The notes below the pieces were generated by a model. That model had not been told where the DNA came from and did no database searches. It saw nothing but the letters and a program-made list of their open reading frames with translations. Both the position numbers and the translations under genes were made by a program. 64,000 nt of DNA from Paenibacillus timonensis (lineage in GTDB: Bacteria > Bacillota > Bacilli > Paenibacillales > Paenibacillaceae), in NCBI RefSeq assembly GCF_009725205.1, contig NZ_WNZY01000020.1, positions 25,557-89,556 on the forward strand, in the 5' to 3' direction. Shown here piece by piece: positions 56,750 through 64,000 of the stretch. Numbering within the stretch: position 1 is the stretch's first letter; every line of letters starts with the position of its first letter.

Positions 56750-58159
56750 CTAGATGTAAGCCGACATGGAAATATCCCCTTCGCTAAAATAAAAGGACAT
56801 TCGCGAGATGGGCTCCTTAATATACTTGGTATATCTCCCGATGACGATTTTTGAACCGCCGTAAATCATTTTAAGGACGTCAACCCGAGCTTTGCCGGTA
56901 TCCTCGAGCGCCTTTTCAATCGAGAGCATTCGCTCCTTCATCAGGTTCAATTCCTGCATATTGGATTTCTTGGTCATATTAAGCTTTGACCGCATCTCTA
57001 CCTTATCCGGGGTCAATTTCCCCATAGAAGCGAGCTGATCCAGCAAAGTAAGCGCCTTCTCCGTCTTGTCCAAATTAGCAAGCTGATCCTTAACTTGCTG
57101 TCGCAACTCCTGCAGTTCACCACGCAGTTCTGGCAAGGCTCCAACTTCGATTGAGGTCGCTGTCGACATTGGATTGCCAATAACCCTTGCAACCACCTTT
57201 TCGCCCGCTTGGATATTGCCCCCAATGATCAAGCCTTTGGCTCCGCTGCAAACCACATCCCGCCCTGCACGAATATTGGAATGCATAATGCTTTGTGAAA
57301 CGATCACATCTTCGCCTGCTTGAACGATTCCGTCCTGGATAAACGAACTTTTTATGTTATGCCCCGCTTTGATCAGACCTTTGTTGTAACCGATAATGCC
57401 CCCGGTAATTTCGATGGAACCGTCCGCGAATAACTCTGCCCCCTCAACCCCGCCAACGACGCGAATGTCCCCGGCAGCGCTGATTCGAAAACCCGTCAGC
57501 ACGTTCCCGCGGACAACGACCGTTCCTACAAAATCAATATTACCGATACTGTAATCCACGTCCCCATTAATTTCATACACCGGGAACACATTCAGCTTAC
57601 CTTTGTCCGTTCGCGTCACTAATCCGTCGATGGCTGCATACATCGCAGTCTGCTCGGGGTTCAACACGACGTTCTTACCAATTTTGAACCGGGCTTCTTT
57701 GCCTTCACGGCAAGGGATCGGTTCACCCGTCACGGCCGTGCCGGGGCGGCCAGGAACAGGAGGCACAAGCTCCGCGATCAGTTGTCCTTTACGGATATTA
57801 TTGAGCCGCGTGACATCCTTCAAATCCACTTTACCATCTTCGGATTCTACAGGCCGATGCTGATTGTCATCATCCAGAGAAAACGCGTGACGGATAAAGC
57901 CGTTCTCCCCGTGAATCGGTTCTTGACCCATGGCGATCGGGGTTTTGCTAAAAAAGTACTCTTTTGGATTCGCCGCGAAGCGTTTAACGATATCTTCTTG
58001 AATTCCAAACTTCAAGCCCTCGCTTTTCAGGAATTGAAGCAGCGCATCCGCCGTACAGGCAAAATCATCTTCCTTCTTTAAAAACTGCAAATAGGCCACC
58101 GTCTTATCATCGTTCAGCGTCACGCTTAGGATCTGCTTTAAATCATCCAGAAGCTCCAC
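56750..58159 (-). CDS. FapA/DUF342-family polymer-forming protein
   Basis: A 469-aa DUF342 protein: N-terminal domain (~1-160), a right-handed beta-helix of repeated glycine turns (GDVDYSIGNIDFVGTVVVRGNV ... GGVEGAELFADGSIEITGGIIG) at ~200-330, and a C-terminal coiled coil (ELRGELQELRQQVKDQLANLDKTE). Relatives are bactofilin-like. GTG 58159 is 9 nt from GGGAGG; the ATG at 58186 lies upstream of that site. It sits right after sigD in the motility operon; its role is not established. Confidence 0.85.
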   Translation of the reverse strand: MELLDDLKQILSVTLNDDKTVAYLQFLKKEDDFACTADALLQFLKSEGLKFGIQEDIVKRFAANPKEYFFSKTPIAMGQEPIHGENGFIRHAFSLDDDNQHRPVESEDGKVDLKDVTRLNNIRKGQLIAELVPPVPGRPGTAVTGEPIPCREGKEARFKIGKNVVLNPEQTAMYAAIDGLVTRTDKGKLNVFPVYEINGDVDYSIGNIDFVGTVVVRGNVLTGFRISAAGDIRVVGGVEGAELFADGSIEITGGIIGYNKGLIKAGHNIKSSFIQDGIVQAGEDVIVSQSIMHSNIRAGRDVVCSGAKGLIIGGNIQAGEKVVARVIGNPMSTATSIEVGALPELRGELQELRQQVKDQLANLDKTEKALTLLDQLASMGKLTPDKVEMRSKLNMTKKSNMQELNLMKERMLSIEKALEDTGKARVDVLKMIYGGSKIVIGRYTKYIKEPISRMSFYFSEGDISMSAYI

Positions 58160-58204
58160 GAAGCCGTTCCTCCCTCCATCATACACTCGCTTAAAAATAA
58201 CCCG

Positions 58205-58993
58205 TCAGTCTTCACGCATCAACAGATCGCGTTGCTTCTCCAAGCTGCCGCGCAGGCGCAATATCGCCTTGGAATGCAGTTGCGAAATCCGCGAGGGTGA
58301 CAAAGACATGACCTCGGCGATTTCGCTCAGGGATAAATCCTCGTAATACAACAGGGAGACGACCGTACGTTCTTTCTCGGTCAATTTCTCGATCCCTTTC
58401 GCGAGGGAATCACGCAGATAAAACTCCCTGACTTTATAATCCGGGTTTTTTGCTTTTTCGTCAACGAGTAAAGTAAGACGAGTCTCCGATTCTTCTTCAC
58501 GTATCGGATCCTCTAGGGAACAAAGCGTCATGACGGCAACATCTTGGAGCATGCTTTGAAATTCCTTCTCGCTGATATTTAAATAGGAACTCATCTCGGT
58601 ATCAGTGACAGAGCGGAGATATTGCTGTTCCAAATGCTGGTATCCCTCTTCGATTTTCTTGGCTTTCTCTCTCACGGATCGGGGAACCCAGTCCCCTTGC
58701 CGCAGGCCATCCAAAATTGCGCCCCGAACCCGCCAAGAGGCATAGGTTTCGAATTGAAGTCCTCGTTTGTAATCAAACTTTTCGACCGCATCGATCAATC
58801 CCATGACACCGTTACTGGCGAGATCGTCCTTGGATACGTTTTTGGGCAAGCCGACAGCGAGACGTCCTGAAACGTAGTCGACAATTGACAGATATTTCTC
58901 GATAAGTTGTTTCTTGGCCTCTAAATCGCCGTGCTCTTTCCAACTTTCCCAAAGGTCGGCATGATTCAGAGTGGATGTCTTCCGCTCGTTCAA
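58205..58993 (-). CDS. sigD: RNA polymerase sigma-D (FliA) factor
   Basis: The 262-aa sigma-28 directs flagellin, motor and autolysin genes. Region 2 (DYVSGRLAVGLPKNVSKDDLASNG ... FDYKRGLQFETYASWRVRGAILDGLR), region 3 and region 4 (LSLSEIAEVMSLSPSRISQLHSKAILRLR) are complete. TTG 58993 lies 10 nt after AAGGAGGG. Confidence 0.97.
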   Translation of the reverse strand: MNERKTSTLNHADLWESWKEHGDLEAKKQLIEKYLSIVDYVSGRLAVGLPKNVSKDDLASNGVMGLIDAVEKFDYKRGLQFETYASWRVRGAILDGLRQGDWVPRSVREKAKKIEEGYQHLEQQYLRSVTDTEMSSYLNISEKEFQSMLQDVAVMTLCSLEDPIREEESETRLTLLVDEKAKNPDYKVREFYLRDSLAKGIEKLTEKERTVVSLLYYEDLSLSEIAEVMSLSPSRISQLHSKAILRLRGSLEKQRDLLMRED

Positions 58994-59008
58994 TTGCCTT
59001 CACCCTCC

Positions 59009-59431
59009 TTATTGTTCTGTCAGGTGACGAACGATCTTAACCAGCTCTTCAGGATCTTTGTCGTCAGGTGTCTTTACTAATTTTGGCGGATTCAGTGGCG
59101 CAAATGGCATCTCCTCATCCGAAGCGGCCGGAGCAGGCTTTAACAGATCGCCCAGCTGCTCACTTTCATCCGGTGTCAACAAGTCGAGATTCCCGCCTAT
59201 GCCCTCTTCGGCTACCAAACCTGCCTCGCGAACCGGAGCATAATCTCCCGGCATTTCCTTCAGGAAACCCAGCATCCAGCTTGCCGCAAACGCAAGCAGA
59301 AACCAGACGGCAAACGAAATGAGACCCCGGATAAAGCTGGTCATGAACAAATTATTCCCCGCCGAAACGGCAAACGTGATCAGAAATCCGATAAAGCCCG
59401 ACAACAAGTAATATCTCAATTTTCCTGGCAT
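59009..59431 (-). CDS. Small membrane protein of the che operon
   Basis: A 140-aa protein starting MPGKLRYYLLSGFIGFLITF with two membrane helices (~7-25 and ~33-52) and an acidic, Pro-rich cytoplasmic tail (LDLLTPDESEQLGDLLKP...). ATG 59431 is 2 nt after the cheD stop; the long upstream frame is shadow of cheD. Unknown function, between cheD and sigD, a place with no counterpart in the B. subtilis operon. Confidence 0.78.
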   Translation of the reverse strand: MPGKLRYYLLSGFIGFLITFAVSAGNNLFMTSFIRGLISFAVWFLLAFAASWMLGFLKEMPGDYAPVREAGLVAEEGIGGNLDLLTPDESEQLGDLLKPAPAASDEEMPFAPLNPPKLVKTPDDKDPEELVKIVRHLTEQ

Positions 59432-59433
59432 GG

Positions 59434-59931
59434 CTACAATTCCTTTATCCCCATTTGTACACTTCGCACATATAAGATCCCCGTCATGCTGTCCAATTCG
59501 ATGGTTCGGCCATAATTGCCGCCCGTATCTTCCGATAGCAACGGGATGCTTAGCTCGGACAGCTGTTGCTTGCAAGATTCTACATTTCGCGGACCGATTC
59601 TCATCGAGTCGCCGCTGCTGGCAAAGGTAAACATTTGTGAACCACCGGCCATTTTAGCGACGAGCCGGCCAGGCGCCGCACCGAGCTCCAGCAACTTCCG
59701 GTAAAGCGCCGGAATTGCGGTGTCCGCATATTTAGCGATATTCAACGCCCCTTCCCGGGCGATATCTGAGGAAGGCAGCATCACATGTGCAAGACCGGCA
59801 ACCTTGAGCTGCGGGTCAAACAAAGTCAGCCCTACACAAGAGCCTAGGCCGGTTGTTCGTATCAGTCCCTGCTGAGTAATGACATTCAACTCGGCCATGC
59901 CTACCTTAACGATATATTGCTCATTGATCAT
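59434..59931 (-). CDS. cheD: Chemoreceptor glutamine deamidase CheD
   Basis: A 165-aa deamidase of receptor Gln residues, regulated by CheC. Catalytic triad candidates Thr26, Cys32 (GLGSCVGLTLFD) and His49 (GLAHVMLPSS) keep the family's 6- and 17-residue spacing. ATG 59931 overlaps the end of cheC by 11 bp; I reject the 37-codon extension. Confidence 0.96.
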   Translation of the reverse strand: MINEQYIVKVGMAELNVITQQGLIRTTGLGSCVGLTLFDPQLKVAGLAHVMLPSSDIAREGALNIAKYADTAIPALYRKLLELGAAPGRLVAKMAGGSQMFTFASSGDSMRIGPRNVESCKQQLSELSIPLLSEDTGGNYGRTIELDSMTGILYVRSVQMGIKEL

Positions 59932-60550
59932 GATCAATCGGTACCCCAAGTGCAGCAAAGATTTTAGCGAATGAATCCGGATCAGGAATGAGGAAGAACT
60001 GGCCCTCCACCTCATGATGACCTTCGATGAATGTGGTATCAATCAGCAGGGCGGAATCTCCCATTTCACCAAACTGCAGGAGTCCGTAACTTAAGATTGC
60101 GCCCGCCATATCTAGGGCCAGGGCAGGAACGGTAGGCGACATCGACAAGGAAGTGAAATCGGCCAGCGAAGACAAATACGACCCGGCCAAAATATTCCCG
60201 ATTTCCGACAGCGCCGACCACTCCATCTCCGAGAAGGTTTCTTCGTTCTCCACGGTGATGCCGGCCAAACGATGCAGCAGCTTCTTCGCCGCTTCTGGGC
60301 TTAGGATGAAGAACAGATTGCCTGGCGCGTCACCTTCCACGCGAAAGAACACCGCCAGCACCAGGTTCTCCGCACCGCCGACGCGATCCGCAATCGCTTC
60401 AAACGGTAGCATTTGGACCTTGGGAACGGCCATATCGATCGGCTTGTCCAATAGCTTGGACAGCGCGGTAGCGGCGTTTCCCGCTCCGATATTGCCTACT
60501 TCCTTTAAAATGTCCATTTTGAAGTCTTCAAACCCTTTGAACAAATCCAC
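59921..60550 (-). CDS. cheC: CheY-P phosphatase CheC
   Basis: The 209-aa CheC has the two conserved ExxN active-site helices (EVGNIGAGNAATALSKLL and EIGNILAGSYLSSLADF). GTG 60550 is 3 nt from the cheW stop with GAGGG in the cheW end. Partner of CheD. Confidence 0.96.
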   Translation of the reverse strand: MDLFKGFEDFKMDILKEVGNIGAGNAATALSKLLDKPIDMAVPKVQMLPFEAIADRVGGAENLVLAVFFRVEGDAPGNLFFILSPEAAKKLLHRLAGITVENEETFSEMEWSALSEIGNILAGSYLSSLADFTSLSMSPTVPALALDMAGAILSYGLLQFGEMGDSALLIDTTFIEGHHEVEGQFFLIPDPDSFAKIFAALGVPIDHDQ

Positions 60551-60553
60551 GGT

Positions 60554-61015
60554 TTAGCCCTCTAAGCTTTCCAATTGAATGATTTCCTTCCGGCTTAAGA
60601 CTTCCGATAGATTCAACATGACGAGCAGGCGTTCCTCGGAAATACGGGCAACCCCATGAAGATATTTGGCTTTGATGCCCCCGACTACATCCGGTGGGGA
60701 GTCGATCAGATCGGAATCCAGATCGATAACGTCATTTGCGGAATCCACGATGAATCCCACTTCCATCTCGTTTGCCGCTACGATAATAATCCGGGTTTGA
60801 TCGCTGTATTCAGCCTCCGGAAGTCCGAACCGGCCGCGCAAGTCGATCACCGGAATAACCACGCCGCGCAAATTGATAACCCCTTTGACGAACGCATACG
60901 TTTTGGGAACGCGAGTAATCGGCATCATGCGCTCAATCGTTTGGACCTTGTCCACGTCGATACCGTATTCCTCATGACCCAATTTAAATACGATGACTTT
61001 CAATTCCTCTCCCAT
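60554..61015 (-). CDS. cheW: Chemotaxis coupling protein CheW
   Basis: A 153-aa SH3-like adaptor between receptors and CheA (KVIVFKLGHEEYGIDVDKVQTIERMMPITRVP; GVINLRGVVIPVIDLR). ATG 61015 follows AAGGAGGG. Confidence 0.97.
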   Translation of the reverse strand: MGEELKVIVFKLGHEEYGIDVDKVQTIERMMPITRVPKTYAFVKGVINLRGVVIPVIDLRGRFGLPEAEYSDQTRIIIVAANEMEVGFIVDSANDVIDLDSDLIDSPPDVVGGIKAKYLHGVARISEERLLVMLNLSEVLSRKEIIQLESLEG

Positions 61016-61047
61016 GTGGAAACCCTCCTTAGAGTGTAAAACTGGCC

Positions 61048-63126
61048 TTATTTAATGAAAGCATTCGGATCGATGATGAGTGCAACTTGGCCGTCGCCCA
61101 AAATCGTTGCTCCGGCAACCCCTTGCACCGATGGCAGGTACTTACCGAGATTCTTAATAACGATTTCGCTTTGACCGATGAAATCTTCTACCGTTAAGGC
61201 AGCCAACCGATCGCCTTTGCGAATGACGACGATTTCCGTTTCCTCTTCGTCGTTCTCGGAGAAGCCTGGAATGTCAAACAACTTGGCGAGCGACATCAAA
61301 GGAATATGCGTATCGCGATAAGCCACCATCGTATAGCCGTGGACTTCCCGAACTTGGTCGCGTCGGATTAAGCCGGTTTCGACGATCGAGGACAACGGAA
61401 TCGCATATTTTTCTGTCCCAACCTTGATCAGCATCGCCGAAATGATCGATAAGGTCAGCGGGAGTTGAACCGAGAACTTCGTACCTGAGCCTAACTTCGA
61501 TTCGACAGAAACGACACCGCTTAAGGATTCGATTTTGGATTTGACGACGTCAAGTCCAACGCCACGACCGGAAATATCGGAGATGACCTCCGCCGTACTA
61601 AAACCCGGAGCGAACAACAACATAAACACCTGCTCGTCCGTCATCGAGGCGGCTTCACTTTCTTTCACGACGCCATTTTTGAGCGCTTTTTGCAGAACCT
61701 TGCTACGATCGATGCCGTGTCCGTCATCTTCGATTTCGATAAACACGTGATTGCCGCTGTGGAAAGCGCGAAGCTGAACCGTTCCGGTTTCCGGCTTACC
61801 TGCTGCAATTCGTTCTTCCGTAGATTCCACCCCGTGGTCCACCGCATTCCGAAGTAAATGCACCAAGGGATCGCCGATCTCGTCGATGACCGTGCGATCC
61901 ATCTCCGTTTCCGCACCAACGATCTGAAGGTCGATCTTCTTGTCGAGCGATTTTGCCAAATCGCGAACCATCCGCGGGAAGCGGTTGAACACGGTATCGA
62001 CCGGCACCATCCGCAGTTTCAATACGATGTTCTGCAAATCGCTGCCGACACGACTCATATGCTCGACCGTTTCCGTCAAATCGCCGCGTTTCACTTCGTC
62101 GGCTAGCTGCTCTAATCGAGCACGGTCAATCAACAACTCACTCAGCAGGTTCATCAGTACGTCCAGGCGATCGATATCGACCCGGATCGTCCGGGAAGGA
62201 GCTGAGGATCCCCCTGCAGGGCGGGCATTATTCTTCGCCTCAGCAGACGCAGTCGGTTTGGCTGGTGCCTCTTTACTTGGAGAAGGGGTAGGTGCAGGGG
62301 CTGCGGCCTCCGCAGTCGCGGCCGTCTCCTTCACACCGGAAGTGAGCTGCGCCAAGGTCTCATGGTCCAGCGGGGCAACCTGGGCGGAATCGATTTCCGA
62401 CAGATTTAGGATCATGCTTTGGATCTCGGCAGCCTCTTTTTGCGTTATGTAATAAAGTGAGAAGCTGCGTTCGAATTTTTCTTGCTCGATATCTTGAACG
62501 GATGGCGAAGATTTCACGATTTCCCCGTATCTTTCCAGGAGGTCGAAGACGAGGTAAGCGCGTGCTGCCTTCAATTGGCAATCTTCCCGAATCGCCACAT
62601 CGATGTACATCACTTTATGTCCTTCCGTAATGGACTGCTCCAATACGGAGAATTGATATTGATCCAGCTGGATGGCCGAGGGGCCGGAAGAAGCTGTCCC
62701 CGTCGCTGCTGGCTTGCTCGCAGCGGAGCTTCCGCCTCCTGCGAAGTCCCCGCGCACGATCGATTGCAGCGAAGCGACGATCTCGCTTACGTCTGCTTTC
62801 CCTTCGCCGCCTTGGGTAATGTCCTGCACCATCATTTGCAAGGCATCCAGACTCTTGAACAGGGTATCGAAAATATACTCCTGCATTTTCAGCTTTTCGT
62901 TCCGGACCAGGTCAAGCACGTTTTCCATCTGGTGCGTGAGCGATGACAAATCCTCGAAGCCCATTGTCGCCGCCATGCCTTTCAGCGTATGGGCCGACCG
63001 GAAAATCACCTGAACGATGCTGATATCGTCAGGGTTGCTCTCCAGCTCCAGCATTTTTTCGTTTAATGATTGCAAATGATCGTTCGACTCATCGATAAAC
63101 ATGGATAGATACTGATTCATGTCCAT
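61048..63126 (-). CDS. cheA: Chemotaxis histidine kinase CheA
   Basis: A 692-aa kinase: P1 HPt with phospho-accepting His46 (RSAHTLKGMAATMG), P2 CheY-binding region (~150-245), Ala/Pro linker, P3 dimerisation (DRLDVLMNLLSELLIDRARLEQ), P4 ATPase (HLLRNAVDHGVES, DDGHGID, DISGRGVGLDVVKS), and P5 CheW-like domain. ATG 63126 follows GGAGGAGGTG. Confidence 0.98.
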   Translation of the reverse strand: MDMNQYLSMFIDESNDHLQSLNEKMLELESNPDDISIVQVIFRSAHTLKGMAATMGFEDLSSLTHQMENVLDLVRNEKLKMQEYIFDTLFKSLDALQMMVQDITQGGEGKADVSEIVASLQSIVRGDFAGGGSSAASKPAATGTASSGPSAIQLDQYQFSVLEQSITEGHKVMYIDVAIREDCQLKAARAYLVFDLLERYGEIVKSSPSVQDIEQEKFERSFSLYYITQKEAAEIQSMILNLSEIDSAQVAPLDHETLAQLTSGVKETAATAEAAAPAPTPSPSKEAPAKPTASAEAKNNARPAGGSSAPSRTIRVDIDRLDVLMNLLSELLIDRARLEQLADEVKRGDLTETVEHMSRVGSDLQNIVLKLRMVPVDTVFNRFPRMVRDLAKSLDKKIDLQIVGAETEMDRTVIDEIGDPLVHLLRNAVDHGVESTEERIAAGKPETGTVQLRAFHSGNHVFIEIEDDGHGIDRSKVLQKALKNGVVKESEAASMTDEQVFMLLFAPGFSTAEVISDISGRGVGLDVVKSKIESLSGVVSVESKLGSGTKFSVQLPLTLSIISAMLIKVGTEKYAIPLSSIVETGLIRRDQVREVHGYTMVAYRDTHIPLMSLAKLFDIPGFSENDEEETEIVVIRKGDRLAALTVEDFIGQSEIVIKNLGKYLPSVQGVAGATILGDGQVALIIDPNAFIK

Positions 63127-63154
63127 GGTGAGGCACCTCCTCCAAGAGATTCCG

Positions 63155-63885
63155 TTATTTCACAACTTGTACAAGCTTGGGGCCGATTTCGTATAGCGGT
63201 AATACATGACTGACGCATTTCTGTTCGATTGCCGAGCGCGGCATTCCGAATACGACGCAGGTCTCTTCGCTCTCGGCAATGGTGGAAGTCACGCCAGCGT
63301 CATACAGCCGCTTCATGGCTTTCGCCCCGTCGCTGCCCATCCCGGTTAGCAGTACGATATGACGTTTTAGCGCTTGCAGCGGGAGCAGCGATTCATACAA
63401 GACGTCCACCGAAGGTCGATGTCCGTTGCAGGGTTCGGTTCTCGTCAGATGGACGCGGTAACCGCCCGCAGAACCAGGCACAACGTTCAGATGGAAACCT
63501 CCCGGAGCAATGTATGCCGTACCACTCTGCAATTCCTGGCCTTCCTCAGCCTCAACGACGTTCAAATCACATAAGCTGTTGAGTCGTTGAGCGAGCGACT
63601 TGGTGAAGTTTGGCGGCATATGCTGCACGATGACGATGGGGGACGGAAAGTCGCCCGGAATTTTCTCCAAGACCGCTTTCAGCGCCTTGGGGCCGCCGGT
63701 AGATGTACCGATCGCAACCAGATCGGTGAACCCTGCCGGAGAGCGGCGGAGCTCTGGCCGCCCTCTGGCGGCAGCGCCGCCCGCCGTTTCACGGGCGGCG
63801 GCCACTTCCGCCGCCGCAGAAGCCGGCGGCGGCGTGGCCTGCCGGGTCGGCGGGGCGGCTTTCGCCCCGCCGACCGGCGATGGCG
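63155..63885 (-). CDS. cheB: Chemotaxis methylesterase CheB (N-terminus lost at contig end)
   Basis: Removes methyl groups from, or deamidates, chemoreceptors. The methylesterase domain is complete: VAIGTSTGGPKALKAVL (nucleophile Ser), VQHMPPNFTKSLAQRL (His) and LTGMGSDGAKAMK (Asp). Upstream is an Ala/Pro-rich linker that stays open to 63885, where adapter-like sequence begins. The receiver domain expected at the N-terminus is therefore missing from this assembly, not necessarily from the organism. Confidence 0.94.
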
Positions 63886-64000
63886 CCGTCTCCTATTCAC
63901 ATCTGACGCCGCCGACGCACCCCAGGGGTGAGGTCCCGGGGGTCCGCGGCCTACTCCACAAACAAGCAGCTCGCGCCGTCTCCATCCTTGTCAGTGTCGC
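63886..64000. other. Likely Nextera adapter read-through (not genomic)
   Basis: Plus strand 63886-63918 matches the Nextera mosaic end CTGTCTCTTATACACATCT plus GACGCTGCCGACGA at 28 of 33 positions. What follows after about 8 nt of index-like sequence again partly resembles the P5 adapter, then an A-rich tail. The plus frame reads LLFTSDAADAPQG, close to the well-known adapter-derived peptide LLYTSDAAD. Confidence 0.85.

Noticed and set aside
63587..63931. 114-aa plus ORF ending LLFTSDAADAPQG
   Set aside because: Antisense to cheB and its last part is adapter-derived.

Overview
This window is a 64 kb stretch of a low-to-mid GC, endospore-forming, flagellated Firmicute. Gene content and order fit Paenibacillaceae, most likely Paenibacillus or a close relative. 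Every gene I accept lies on the minus strand. Read from 64000 down to 1 it follows the classic Bacillus 'che-sigD-rpsB-...-recA-rny' backbone. The lineage call is inference from synteny and intergenic repeat style, not from a search.

Layout in transcription order. (1) 63.9-55 kb is the distal chemotaxis/flagellar operon: cheB (cut by the sequence end), cheA, cheW, cheC, cheD, a small membrane protein, sigD, a DUF342/FapA-type protein, a small unnamed protein, a SwrB-like protein and a YceG/MltG-like fragment. (2) 54.9-51 kb holds rpsB, tsf, pyrH, frr, uppS and cdsA, cut into units by hairpin terminators. (3) 49.6-40.9 kb holds dxr, rseP, an archaeal/eukaryal-type proS and polC. (4) 40.4-29.3 kb is the translation/RNA operon rimP-nusA-rnpM-ylxQ-infB-rbfA-nrnA-truB-ribF-rpsO-pnp. 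(5) 29.2-21.6 kb holds ylxY, an M16 protease, dut, the dipicolinate synthase pair dpaA/dpaB, a broken remnant of asd, dapG and dapA. (6) 21.1-15.6 kb holds RNase J, tepA, ylzJ and spoIIIE. (7) 15.4-8.7 kb holds sleB, the ymfF/H/I/J/K cluster and a RodZ-like protein. (8) 8.5-1 kb holds yajQ, rimO, pgsA, cinA, recA, recX and rny (runs off the left edge).

Six gene-poor gaps carry most of the unexplained structure. Two gaps (after polC and after cdsA) contain tandem arrays of one 183/184-bp repeat family in opposite orientations. The two arrays are strongly diverged from each other but keep the same hairpins through compensatory and G-U-compatible changes, which suggests a structured RNA element. 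Three other gaps contain short degenerate repeats from three unrelated sequence families that share a pitch of about 50-52 bp.

Two data points a reader should know. The last ~115 bases (63886-64000) look like Nextera adapter read-through, so cheB is truncated by a contig-end artefact. The asd locus between dpaB and dapG is reduced to a frameshifted C-terminal scrap, so aspartate-semialdehyde dehydrogenase must be encoded elsewhere.
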